This document shows positions 12,571 to 23,448 of a DNA stretch of 64,000 nt, piece by piece. The notes under the pieces were generated by a model. It had not been told where the DNA came from. It ran no database searches and was given only the letters and a program-made list of their open reading frames with translations. Every line of letters begins with the position of its first letter. The stretch's first letter is position 1. Source of the DNA: Endocalyx cinctus (Eukaryota; Ascomycota; Sordariomycetes; Amphisphaeriales; Apiosporaceae). The DNA is taken from assembly GCA_001600455.1 (NCBI GenBank), contig BCKC01000001.1, positions 62,001 through 126,000 on the forward strand, in the 5' to 3' direction. The translations under genes were made by a program, and so were the position numbers.

Positions 12571-13503
12571 GATTGGATTTCACTGATCGATCAAGATGAT
12601 AGTATCGGTTAGTGATAGTATCGGTTAGTGTTAAACTTTTCTACTTGTTTTTTTTTTTCTTTTTTTAAAGGGAGGGGGAGGTCACGATAGGCTCCCTTTT
12701 ATGAAAATTTTGGAGGACAGAAGGTTCTCCATCCAAGCCGGGTAGACGGGAGAGCAAGGTGCGCATAGCTACACTAGCAACAAGATGAAATGACTAGAGA
12801 ATAGAAGTCTATGCGAGGCCAAGGTGTTGGTGGCGGTAGGAACTATCAGAATCGACTGCACGTACGGGTACACGGTTCACAGTCCCGGAAAAGCAGCCAC
12901 GATGTTGGATGCAAATGGAATATTTAATCGTGTCCGAGCTGTAGAAAATGGACGATGGTTGAAGGGGCACTAGATCTGCATACATCTTGATCGTACTCCG
13001 ATCGAACGAAAGACACTTGTCAAGCCAGATTAGCAAAGACGAAAAACTACATATTACTGATGATTAGAAGAAAGTCCGCCAACCACAACTCAGAGGTAGT
13101 TAAAGATATCACACGCCGACGATATGGTATGTTAGACGGAAAGTATTAGCCTTCTTTGGGCCTCAATATTTCGGAACATATGACCCTGGTAACACCGGAA
13201 TAGGGAGCCGCAAGACATGTGGTACAGATGTGGGTGCGATAATGAGGGGGAACTTGGAGATTTTATGATAGGGGACCCCTGGGCCGGAATAATTATCATC
13301 ATACACAGTACACGCAAATCGGCGTATTATTGAACATTCCCCCTTTTGTCTGAAACAAGATATATTCATTAAATATTAATCACTCGGGGATATGCAGAAT
13401 ATCTTTTTCTTTTTGTTTTTCTTTTTTTTTTTTACTTAAAAAAGCAGTATCCCGAGGTCATTGCCTTAAATGAGAGTAGTCAGCTGCCTCATTTTATTAT
13501 TTC

Positions 13504-13558
<55 letters not shown>

Positions 13559-14009
13559 TCTAGTACATGCTGTTTATTCGTCAAAGGAACCGAAAGAATC
13601 CGTGAGACTTCACAAATAATAAGGAGAAAAAGACGAAATAGATGCGTATACTAGGTGGAGAGGTATAAAGATGCGCGTTCAGAACACATTGTATAAATAG
13701 CGGAGCCTTGAAAAAAAGAATGGGGAAAGTTCCTAGGCTTCTAATGTTAGTAATGTCTGTGTGGCTGAATGAAGTGCCGAAAATGTGGCGGTATTGAAAG
13801 TGTGGCTTCCGAAAGTTCCATACTTAAGGTTCACGTTAGTTCTTATGTAATATATTTGTCCCTTCAATGGGTTCCAATAGCAAACCGGAAGACTCGTACA
13901 AAATCCCTTTGCTCGCTCACAAAATATCCTATTGTTGAACCTTATCGGAAAAATTAAACAAAATAATAAAATCAAGTGTTTTTTTTTTATCGCTTTCGAG
14001 GTCGGCAAG
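12571..14009. other. divergent intergenic between GH6 and AP-2 mu genes
   Basis: Promoter side of both the GH6 gene (minus) and the AP-2 mu gene (plus). It contains T-rich tracts, a 50-base CT microsatellite (13506-13555) and one TTAGCC at 13146-13151. No coding sequence was recognised. Confidence 0.65.
13506..13555. repeat. CT dinucleotide microsatellite, about 25 units
   Basis: Uninterrupted CT run about 450 bases upstream of the AP-2 mu ATG. Pyrimidine tracts are common near fungal promoters, but a role here is not shown. Confidence 0.95.
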
Positions 14010-15508
14010 ATGCTTTCCGGTATTCTCATTTTTAACCAGAAGGGTGAAAACCTCATCTTTCGCGCCTTCCGGAATGACTGCCGACCTCGACTCGCCGACG
14101 TCTTCCGTATCCAAGTTATTTCCAACCCTCAAGTCCGATCACCTATCCTTACCCTCGGGAGCACCACCTTCAGTCATGTCAAGCACGAAAATATATATCT
14201 AGTTGCTATTACAAAAAGTAACGCAAACGCCGCCCTCGTATTCGAGTTTCTCTACCGTCTGATTCAATTGGGCCGAGGGTACTTTGGCAAGTTTGACGAA
14301 GAAGCCGTCAAGAACAATTTCGTCTTAGTTTATGAACTTTTGGATGGTAAGTCTTATCGGATACCTTATCATTGGATTCCTTCTTCGTTTCGTCCGTAGC
14401 CTTCGCCTGAATTTCAATCTAACGTCGCTCGTCCACCGTTCCTCCGTAGAAATCATCGACTTCGGATATCCCCAGAATACCGAGACCGACACTTTAAAGA
14501 TGTATATCACCACCGAAGGTGTCAAATCTGAACGAGCCGCCGAAGATTCTGCCAAGATTACTATGCAGGCCACCGGTGCCCTGTCGTGGAGAAAGGCCGA
14601 TGTGAGATACAGAAAAAACGAGGCCTTCGTCGACGTAATCGAGGATGTTAACCTATTAATGTCTGCTACCGGTACCGTTCTACGCGCCGATGTCACCGGT
14701 CAAATCATCATGCGCGCATATCTTTCCGGTACTCCGGAGTGCAAGTTCGGTCTCAACGACCGGCTACTTCTCGACCAAGACGGGCTTCAGTCACTTCCTA
14801 GCGGGAATAGGCTCGGAACTAAAGCTACCAAGGCTGCCGCCGGGAGTGTGACGCTGGAAGACTGCCAATTCCACCAATGCGTCAAGTTGGGAAAGTTTGA
14901 CTCCGATAGGATTATTTCTTTCGTCCCTCCCGACGGAGAGTTTGAGCTCATGCGGTATCGAGCTACCGAGAACGTCAACCTTCCCTTCAAGGTACATGCC
15001 ATCGTTAACGAAGTCGGCAAGACCAAAGTGGAGTACAGCATCGGCGTCAAGGCCAATTTTGGAAGCAAACTCTTCGCGACCAACGTCATTGTCAGGATAC
15101 CTACCCCCTTAAACACGGCTCGCATCACAGAGCGGTGCACGCAGGGTAAGGCTAAATATGAGCCCAGTGAGAATCACATCGTTTGGAAGATCGGCCGGTT
15201 TACTGGCCAGAGTGAGTTCGTCCTCAGCGCCGAGGCCGAACTCACGAGCATGACAAATCAGAAGGCTTGGTCACGACCACCCCTAAGTATGAGCTTTAGC
15301 CTTCTCATGTTCACTAGCTCTGGCCTACTCGTGCGGTACTTGAAAGTTTTTGAGAAGAGTAATTATTCGAGCGTCAAGTGGGTGAGATATATGACAAGAG
15401 CCGGGTCATATGAAGTCCGGTAAGTCTTCCTTCAAATACCGACGGCTTACCATATACCTAATACCTATTGACTCGTTAACCTATTCTTGCTTGATATTTG
15501 GTAGCTTT

Positions 15509-15511
<3 letters not shown>
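14010..15511 (+). CDS. AP-2 adaptor complex mu (medium) subunit
   Basis: Clathrin adaptor subunit that reads cargo signals during endocytosis at the plasma membrane; 437 residues. Exons are 14010..14346, 14450..15419 and a terminal 7-base exon at 15505..15511. The N-terminal longin-like domain begins MLSGILIFNQKGENL and the mu homology domain follows from about residue 160 (IMRAYLSGTPECKFGLND, IGVKANFGSKLFA, VKWVRYMTRAGSYEVRF). Without the last intron the frame ends at TAA after YEVR; splicing GTAAGT at 15420 to GGTAG at 15504 adds the Phe-stop ending expected for the family. An AT microsatellite begins immediately at the stop codon. The call rests on strong end-to-end conservation and length typical of the family. 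Confidence 0.95.

Positions 15512-15545
<34 letters not shown>
15511..15545. repeat. AT dinucleotide microsatellite
   Basis: About 17 AT units starting at the last base of the AP-2 mu stop codon, so they lie in its 3' UTR. Confidence 0.93.
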
Positions 15546-15546
<1 letters not shown>

Positions 15547-16436
15547 GCGGAATGCAATATTTGGGTTATTTTATCTACGAAAGGCGGAATATTTTTCACG
15601 CCGGTACGACCTAGTTCGTTCGCCGACCAAGCAACTCGGTAATAATTCCCTGCTACGGGGAGCAAGGATAACAAAATGCGAGAGAGGCTAGGCGTACCAT
15701 CATTTCGAGGCCTCGTCTTCTCCTCGCGGAATTCTTGGGCTGGGGTCACCATCGGATCGATTTTTTTTTTTTTTTTTTTTTTGGATTCAATGACATGGTA
15801 CTAGGCTTCGAGACGCAAGTGTGCCGAAACTCGCCTATATGATTGTGCCATCTTTCGTTGGCATCAAGGCTTCATATGGAAGAAAAAAAAATTGAATCAC
15901 GGTGCAGTCCAATGTACTTCACCTATACCCAACATGAAGGAAGTCGCATTATGGAAGTTCCACTGTCCAAGACGCTTATTGTCCGCGTCATCCAGAACGC
16001 TCGTAATTCTTTCAATACTTTCGAACAATTGTCCAATTAATTCGAGCTGTTCTTGCTCCATCAAGAGAATGAAAATAATATGTACGAATAAAGCCACGAT
16101 ATCTCTGCACACATTTCTGGCTAAATTAATTTACGGAAATAAATCCGGTAAACTTCCAAGTCTGTACTCTTCTTTGTATTCGTTGAAGAGATTACAAGCC
16201 TCTCTCTTTGTGGTAGCTCGCACTAAGTTGACGCATTCAAAATTTTGTTTCGGATTTGCAATCCAGGTATGCGACAAAACGTAAGGAGTTGTCTTTGTCC
16301 CTGGATGGACATATGATACTGAATAGTGCAAGTAGATAATTTGCTTCGCATTGAGTATCTACTAAGTCCAGACGTATGAACTGTGGATCGTGCCCTGCAC
16401 GATCGAGGAATTGAGTTCCAGCAAAGCTTATCCAAA
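15512..16436. other. intergenic, no gene seen
   Basis: Contains the AT microsatellite and a 22-base T tract (15761-15782). Weak open frames on both strands near 15.85-16.3 kb overlap each other and lack recognisable features. Part may be the 5' leader of the gene at 16437. Confidence 0.55.
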
Positions 16437-19162
16437 ATGGCCACCTCTAAACGGATCGTCGACAGTCGTTTCAATGGTGCTTTCGAGGAAGGATCCCGGG
16501 CGAGGGAGATATTTCGCAAGTTAGACGGTGAACTTTTGGTCGAAAATCAAGATCGGAGAAATGCTCTGCTACTCATTCGAAACCTGGACGACCTTGAAAA
16601 CGACCTTGAAGAAAATATAGCGGCCAATGTTCAACGGAGACTCCTCGGTGAAAACGAGCCTATATTGGATTTGGCTTCAGACTATGTTTCGACGGCGACG
16701 GCGACGGAAGAGGTCCCTTTCAGCGGAAATCAAGACGCGCAAACCATGATCAATCAATACGATCTCCTCATAGCATTCACTAGAGAGGTATTTAACGTGT
16801 TTGATATCGATTATAATCGTGCCGCTAGGAATTTCAACACCGTTGATTATATTGCACCGACGTGGGATAGGGAGTTTGGGCCACTTTTGAAGCCACTTTT
16901 AACTAACAAGCGGCACATTGTGGCAAAATTGCTTGAATGGGGACAGAAGTACATGGCAGTTCGTGAGTGATATCGCCGTTATAAACACCTGTATCTGTTC
17001 ATCTATCCATATGCAATCCAACTTCGGCAAATTTGAAACCTAATGAAAATACTACAGGCTGGCGCAACCTTCAAGCCGTCGACAAGACTAGTTTTACGTC
17101 CGCTTTCGATGACGTAAATGGAGGACCTTTACACTCGAGAAGACTCCAAAACGTTTATTACATGAGCGGCCATAACGTAGTTCACAGGCCTAACTTAGAG
17201 GACGACGCTTTCATGGCTCTGGCTGCGAAATTTTATATGGGCGGAATGGGACCAGACGAGTCAACGCAGTCAATACATAATACAATGTTCCGGAATATGT
17301 ATCGCGTGTCGCCTAGAAATGCCTTCCGAATAGGTACGTAAAATTGATGTCTATAGTACAGTTGCTATATCAACCCACGGAGATCTGGTTCAGCTAAGTC
17401 TACTTTGTCATCTCTCAGTTAACCGCGCCAGGCGACCAAGCCAAGTGCAACATACGTACGCATTTCTTCAAAAATATATCGAAGTCTGTGCGCACTGGAT
17501 ACATTGCGCTCTAAACACCAGTGCGATCAAAAGATATTTCAATGTTGACCATCTAATGGATCCAGACGAGAAACAGCGTTATGATATCCTAAATCCCTAC
17601 TGGGAGAGACTCGAAAAGCTGTGTACCGGCGTAGTAACTATGATAGACAACGAGGTGGACCGTGTCCCCACGAAACAAAATTACCTAGAAGTTCAAGGCC
17701 TAATTACGGATTTCAATACGGCCGTCAGAAATGAAATGACACGAATAAACGGAGAACCTTGGGAGTCTATCGGAGGTTTTCGTATGAGTTTTTTCGCTAC
17801 TCATTATCATAATTTAGATCCACTCCGGTATTTCCCATGTATCGAAAGGGACAATTTACCAAGTAAGTAATCTTCCCCTAGCGATGCTGCTGCTTCCGCT
17901 ACTCATATGCTGGACATGTTGCGGATGGTGTCAGGTTTCATATCCGGTTAGGGTAGAGCTAGACAACTTCTATATTTCAGCTTATTAGGTACAACAATGG
18001 CTGACACCGGTTAGACTACGAGGATCCCGGTGGCCCGGCTGGGCAAGGTTCGGCTCCCCCAGATTCATTGTGGTTAAACGAGCGACGAGCTATTGGGTTG
18101 GACGCCCCTGTCGCATATGATCATGTTGAGAATGACCAATCAGCTGCCGGAAGACGGGGAGGAGGAGGTGGTGGAGGTCGAGGAGGAGGGGGTCGAGGAG
18201 GCCGAGGAGGTCGAGGAGGAGGCCCACCACCAGGCAGAGGAGGAGGCCCACCACCAGGCAGAGGAGGAGGCGGTGCGGATTTTGGCGAATCTGGTGGAGG
18301 AAGCGGCTATAGCGGGCGCAGAAGTGGAGCAGGAGGCGGAGGAGAAGGAGGCTATAACGCGTCTAGAGCTGGAAGACGCTCGAATTTTTCAAACAATTCT
18401 CCATTTTTCAGAAATTTTTCTGCTTACGGAACCGGAGCGCCACGCCGACCACCCTATGTACAGGGAATAACAAACGATCGTCCTTATTCCAGAACGCAGC
18501 GAGGAGCGACTAGCATCCAGGACGGCCACGATGATCAGATCGAGCGTTTTGATTTTATAGACCCAGCTCTCGCTATGTGTCATCGTTGCGGGAATCCGAC
18601 AACTGGAGAGTGTTCTGCTTGCAATGCCGAGCAAATATTACTCGGCTCAGAAGACGTAGGCATGCCAGATGTACTAGATATGGAGGATGACGGCGAAGAG
18701 ATGGCTGCTCGCGAGGAGAATTTACATCGTGCCCCGCCTCCGGGAGTGCCTAGCGACTTCAATGAAATCATTACGCCTCAAGACCGTCGCGAACAGGTCA
18801 AATCGCAACAAGAAATAATCGATTACATGCAACGACACCACGACGCTGAAAAAGTCAAGAGTGATCTAAGCCAGGACTTCTCGAGAGCGCATAGCGGTAC
18901 GGGACCGGAAAACATCTTTTTACGGACACCGGAATATCGTCCTCCCAGGGATGTTATCACAAACCAGGACTTCATCAATTACGGGGTCGGAGACGACGCA
19001 GATAAGATGGTTCAAAGCATGAAGACCCCATATAAAACCGATATCATAAAGATACCCGTTCTGGGAAAGGATATCTTACCGGTTATGCCCGATTCCCGGT
19101 CGTCAGTTGTACCAATTAGATTTTGGAACGATTTGCAAAATGTAATTGAAGTGCAAGGGTGA
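16437..19162 (+). CDS. orphan protein with glycine/RGG-rich tract and CxxC zinc knuckle
   Basis: I do not recognise this 797-residue protein. Exons are 16437..16962, 17058..17333, 17419..17862 and 18015..19162, all GT-AG and phase-consistent (phase 1 each). The start MATSKRIVD is the first ATG in frame with good context (AAAATGG). Residues 1-430 look globular and mostly helical, with charged segments (DDLENDLEENIAANVQRR; LQKYIEVCAHWIHCA). Residues about 461-535 are a Gly-rich tract with RGG/GRGG units and two PPPGRGGG copies. C604, C607, C615 and C618 (CHRC...CSAC) form a likely zinc knuckle, followed by an acidic segment and a conserved-looking tail. RGG plus zinc knuckle suggests nucleic-acid binding, but this is inference. 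GGA-rich DNA at 18150-18360 encodes the tract. Confidence 0.75.
18150..18360 (+). repeat. GGA/GGN-rich coding low-complexity tract
   Basis: Purine-rich, G-rich imperfect repeat encoding the RGG/Gly segment of the surrounding gene. It includes a near-exact tandem copy of the unit for PPPGRGGG (about 18223-18270). Confidence 0.8.
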
Positions 19163-19592
19163 GGCACGTCTGTTTCCTTGAAGAAATGGGTCAAAATGTA
19201 AAGGGTTAGTTTCTACAGATCGATTTCAAGAGACTTTCTTTAGATATTTGTAGAAGGGTGAATAAATGTTTATGTTTTTTCTGTATTTGTAGATTTACTT
19301 ATTTCCTAAGTAGGTAGTGATCTTAGTGCGAACCACATTTCTGCTTCCGGCTTCTACTGCTCTACCGTACATACATATGTACATAATAGTAGTACGGAGT
19401 ATGTATGTATTTTGAGATTACCCCTTTACAGCCTTCGGTGCCCTAAATCTCCACACATATGCCCCAGTACGTAGATATACATAGTAAAAATCTGACCTAA
19501 GATAAAATCCAGTAATCATGATACATCTCCATAATTATATTTTGGTAATATAAACCTAATTACTTGGCATTTGGAACCTAGAAGCCGTGAAG
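19163..19592. other. intergenic, no gene seen
   Basis: Short AT-rich spacer between two genes on the same strand, with one TACGGAGTA at 19393. Nothing else was recognised. Confidence 0.65.
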
Positions 19593-20210
19593 ATGCCTTC
19601 TCATTTTGAAAAACAGAGTTACTGGCAGCATAGGTTCTTATCGGAAACGTCCTTCGAGTGGCTGGTGTCGTCGGAGACTTTTATGTCTATCATAGAGTCA
19701 TTTCTAGAACAGCAAAGAAAGGCAAGGGGGACGGTTAGGATCCTTCATTTAGGTCCAGGTACAAGCGACTTGCAAAATCGATTTAGGTCGAGCGGTTACC
19801 TAGATGTGACGAACCTCGATTACGAACCCCTGGCTCTTGAGCGCGGTCGCCAGCTGGAACGGGAGACCTTTGGAGACGTCAGCACCACTTACGTTGTCGC
19901 CGATGCCACGAGATTGGGTCAAGGAGAAGAGGAAACGTATTTACGGCCATCATTCGACGTCGTCGTCGATAAGAGCACCGCCGATGCCGTTTCCTGCGGC
20001 GGGCACGAGGTTCTTTTCCGGATGGCCACCGGCGTAAGGAGTTATCTCAGAGATGATGGCATCTGGATCTCTCTTAGCTTTTCAGCTACCCGCTTTTCCA
20101 TCGAAAAGCTGCCCTTTCAAGTCGAAGTCATTGCCCAGATACCGACGCCAAAAGAAAAACCGAACGACCCCGATGTCTTTTATTGGTGTTATCTCCTAAA
20201 ACCTATATAA
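19593..20210 (+). CDS. SAM-dependent methyltransferase, METTL12/13-like
   Basis: A 205-residue class I methyltransferase in one exon. The N-terminus (KQSYWQHRF, FEWLVSS) matches the YW..R...FEW signature of the METTL12/METTL13/Efm-type family, several of which methylate lysines or the N-terminus of translation factor eEF1A. Motif I is ILHLGPGTSDL at about residues 50-60; the acidic end of strand 2 is NLDYE. The post-I region has ADATRLG, and motif IV is DVVVDKSTADAV. The C-terminus is short, with no extra domain. ATG at 19593 is chosen because no earlier in-frame ATG is seen. The methylated substrate is not deducible; assignment to a protein lysine methyltransferase is a family-level inference. 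Confidence 0.85.
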   Translation: MPSHFEKQSYWQHRFLSETSFEWLVSSETFMSIIESFLEQQRKARGTVRILHLGPGTSDLQNRFRSSGYLDVTNLDYEPLALERGRQLERETFGDVSTTYVVADATRLGQGEEETYLRPSFDVVVDKSTADAVSCGGHEVLFRMATGVRSYLRDDGIWISLSFSATRFSIEKLPFQVEVIAQIPTPKEKPNDPDVFYWCYLLKPI

Positions 20211-20750
20211 GTTGGACGTTCAGATATACGTACATATCTGTATATGCGTGTTTTTTTCTTTTTCTTTTTTCTTTTAGGCGGGCGCGCTATTTAACCACTC
20301 ACCCTGCAATGGCAAATTATTTACTCATCAGCATCTATGGATACAAGTCACTCATCATGTACCAAATGACGATGTCCATTTCACCAATTCTTTTCGGCAG
20401 TATTTTAATTCTTACCTAGGTAGCGATAAATAAATAAAAAATATCAGTAAGGTAATAAGACAAATAACATAAATTACCTACCTAGTATTCATCAATACCT
20501 AGGTATAGATATTAGGTTAGATTCGTATGTACTTATTTATGTCGGACGACGTCTGTGGCAATTTTGGTTACACCGCGGCTTTTATTACGTCCACGGGTAT
20601 ATCACGGAACTCCGCACAATGTGATGTGTCAGGAATACGTCATAAATACGTGCTTCTTAATATTGACGTTTATCCCTCTTCAGGCTACTTGTTGAACTTT
20701 TCTTCTCTTTTATTACAATCATACCATGTAAATTGTAGTAAATAATCATC
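20211..20750. other. intergenic, no gene seen
   Basis: Spacer and upstream region of the repeat/ICMT gene. Two exact TACCTAGGTA palindromes lie at 20413 and 20496, only 83 bases apart. No coding sequence was recognised. Confidence 0.65.
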
Positions 20751-22633
20751 ATGGCTGAACAAGATCGCTTTGGTGGTTGGTTTGGTGGAAACAAAGCCGA
20801 TAAAGTGCAGGATGAAGTACAGAAACGTATTCCCCAGACTCCGGGCGCTGAACAGGATCGCCTAGCTGGTTGGTTTGGTGGGAACAAAGCCGACAAAGTC
20901 ATAGAGGAGGTGCAGCAGCACACGCCCAAGACGTCGGGAGCTGAACAGGACAGGTTTGGCAGTTGGTTCGGTGGAAACAAAGCGGACAAAATACAAGACG
21001 AAGTACAACAACACATGCCTAAGTCTTCGGGCACGGAGCAAGATAGGCTTGGCCGTTGGTTTGGCGGGGACAAAGTAGACCAAATCAACGAGGCGGCGCA
21101 AAAAAGCATGCCCGCAACATCGGGAGCCGAGGTTGACCGTTACGGACGCTACTTTGGCGGCGATAAGTTCCCGACTAGAGCTGATATTGAAAAACGACTG
21201 CCTCACGTTTCGGGAGCCGAGCAAGATCGCTACGAAAGTCACTTTGGCGGAGATAGGTTGCCATCCAGGGCCGCCATCGAGAGACGACTTCCCCAAACTT
21301 CCGGGGCAGAGCAGGATAGGTACAACCGTTGGTTCGGAGGTGACAAGCTCCCTTCTCGAGCCGACATTGAAAAAGTGCTGCCTCACGAGTCCGGTGCCGA
21401 AGTAGACAGATACGATCGGTGGTTTGGACACAAGGCACCTTCTACGGAGCTACCTTCTGCAGAGCAGTTAAACGAGAGCCTACCTAGCGGCTCCGGTGCT
21501 GAGCAGGATCGATATTCCTCTCATTTCCGGCCGGAAAAGCTTCCTGTTGCTTCCGGAACGGGTTCCACCCTCGGACTTCTCCGAGACTCGGTATTGCCGT
21601 CTTTTGGCCTTCACGCAGGTCTCGGGGCGGTGGCATTCGGTATCGGTCGTTACACCAACTCAGTCGATGCTAAAGACTTTCTTTGGCCTGCCGGTCAGGT
21701 TGCCAACGCCTGGTGGAGCGCCATTGGTATCCCCGTAGTTTATCACGGTTTCACCCTTTCGGAAGCATGGGATACCTTGACCTATAACGAGAAACTCCTT
21801 CTCGCCGGTGTTAGTGCTTGGGGTATCCGCCTCCTATACCGCATCGCTAGTCGCCGACTTCGACGTGGTAGGGACGATCCCCGATACGACACAATGAAGA
21901 AGACTCCCGGTTTTTGGAACAAAGCTTTATTATCCGTCTTTCTCCCAGAAGCTGTGGCACAGACCTTGATTTCACTGCCGTTTACGCTTCCCTTCCGAGC
22001 TCCCGTAAGCACCGTTCTAGCTTCTCCAACCGCCGGATTTGCCTCTCTTTCTCACGCCGTCTCGATCTTCTTGTTTACTACCGGTTATGCTCTCGAAACA
22101 CTTGCCGATTCGCAATTAGAGGCGCATACTCAGACGAAAAAGAATACAGATCTCAATCGAGAGGGAGTTTGGAGCATTGTTAGACACCCAAAGTACGTAT
22201 TTTATCTATACATTATCTCAATGGCATATATATATGTAAACATATATATCTATATATGTGAGGCACTAATCATGGCGAAACAATGCTGACAATAACGATA
22301 ATAAGTTATTTGGGTGACGCTCTTTGCCACTTATCCTTCCCGTTCCTCCTATACGGAGGAGGATTGTTACATCCGCTTACCCTTGTCGGTCCTGCCGCGA
22401 ATTACCTCTTCTTACGCTTCCTAGGTGGAGACAAGGAAAATGAGGCCTACCAGGAACGTCGATACGCTTCCGAGAATCCGGTAAAACTTCAGCAACTGAA
22501 GAAATATCAGAAAGAGAAGAATAGCTTTTGGCCTAGCTTAAGCGAGATGGGTAATAAGTGGTTATGGATTGTTGTCGCGACAGGAGCTGGAAGTGTCGTA
22601 ATTGAACAGTCTGTCAGAAGTCTGCTATACTGA
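20751..22633 (+). CDS. membrane protein with nine N-terminal repeats and ICMT/DUF1295-like C-terminus
   Basis: A 589-residue protein; exons 20751..22192 and 22306..22633. The intron has donor GTACGT, branch TGCTGAC and acceptor ATAAG. Splicing creates VRHPNYLGD, the hallmark motif of isoprenylcysteine methyltransferase / steroid-reductase-like (DUF1295) membrane proteins. Residues 2-270 are nine tandem units of 30-34 residues with the core AEQDRxxxWFGGxK and ending PxxSG. Units 1-4 share the insert ADKVxxEVQ; units 5-8 share PSRADIEKxLP; unit 9 is partial. Several membrane segments follow (FGLHAGLGAVAFGIG, LLLAGVSAWGIRLLYRI, FASLSHAVSIFLFTTGYAL, FPFLLYGGGLLHPLTLVG). The C-terminal domain may be a SAM-dependent methyltransferase or reductase relative; activity is unproven. 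I do not know this repeat from a named family. Confidence 0.82.
20754..21560 (+). repeat. nine tandem coding repeats of about 90-102 bases
   Basis: In-frame tandem repeat array encoding AEQDRxxxWFGG units of 31, 31, 31, 31, 30, 30, 30, 34 and about 20 residues. The first four and the next four form two sequence subgroups, suggesting two rounds of amplification. Confidence 0.85.
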
Positions 22634-23448
22634 GACGTCTGACTGGTTCTTGCCAACCTGCTCAATCGGTTTACTTAGTAAATATACTGTATCTTAACAT
22701 GTGTATTAATTGTTAACAAATAATGATGTTATTATTATTGAGAGAGAAAAAGAAAAAGAAAAAGAAAAAAAAAACATCTGATTCGAAAATGTGTGGTTGT
22801 TTTTAATTGGATTGGAATGAAGCTGCAGTGATATTAAATCTGAAGCAAGGGTGTGTCTTTACCTACTAGTACTTAAAGTAAGCCCTATAAGTATCCACTA
22901 AGCCACTGAAGCTACGGTATATCATGTCATTAGTGTAACGGTGAGCGTCAGTTGGTCCAGGTACCTTAATAGTTACCTAATAAAGAGCTATTATAAGTAC
23001 CTAAGAATTTTTTAGACACGGGCCGCGGACCTGGGCAGGCTGGGGTAAGGGGGATATAGGTCTTTCGATGACCTCATATGCCGCTTCAAACTTTGGAACG
23101 TATTCGTCATACTGTGATGCAACGAATAGACATAATTCCTCTGCTATTGGTCCTTACACGTATGTAAATTCAAGTTTTGTGCTTTATATTATATGCCTGA
23201 AACTGTGTCATCGTGATCTCGATTTATGAAGATGCCCACGGGTACATCTGCGATATAAGGACCTCGAGAAGCACATATGTAACATCTTATACATTCATTT
23301 ACCTCATCAATTCCGGACCTTTGAAACCTGCTTGTTCCACGCATCGTGTTCAGATGAACCACGCTTTTAATAGTAATAAAATAAGCTGACCTTGAAATTA
23401 ATATTTCGCTTTTGTCCCCCAGGTATCAATTGCAAGCACCTGGAAAAT
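22634..23448. other. intergenic, no gene seen
   Basis: AT-rich spacer with a GAAAAA-type A-rich tract near 22745-22775. A polypyrimidine stretch and CCCCCAG just before 23422 could be an acceptor for an upstream non-coding or coding exon of the next gene, but no donor was convincing. Confidence 0.55.

Noticed and set aside
18093..18470. Glu/Val-rich open frame inside the RGG tract
   Set aside because: Frame-shifted shadow of the GGA-rich coding sequence of the orphan gene; splice phases support the RGG frame.
22283..22633. Separate small gene starting at the in-frame ATT/ATG region after 22283
   Set aside because: Splicing 22192 to 22306 creates the RHPNYLG motif, so this is exon 2 of the repeat/ICMT gene.
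23392..23448. Upstream extension of the Mug190-like frame
   Set aside because: Starts at TTG and has no ATG before 23449; MADDYPIPDSG is the more likely start, although an upstream exon cannot be excluded.
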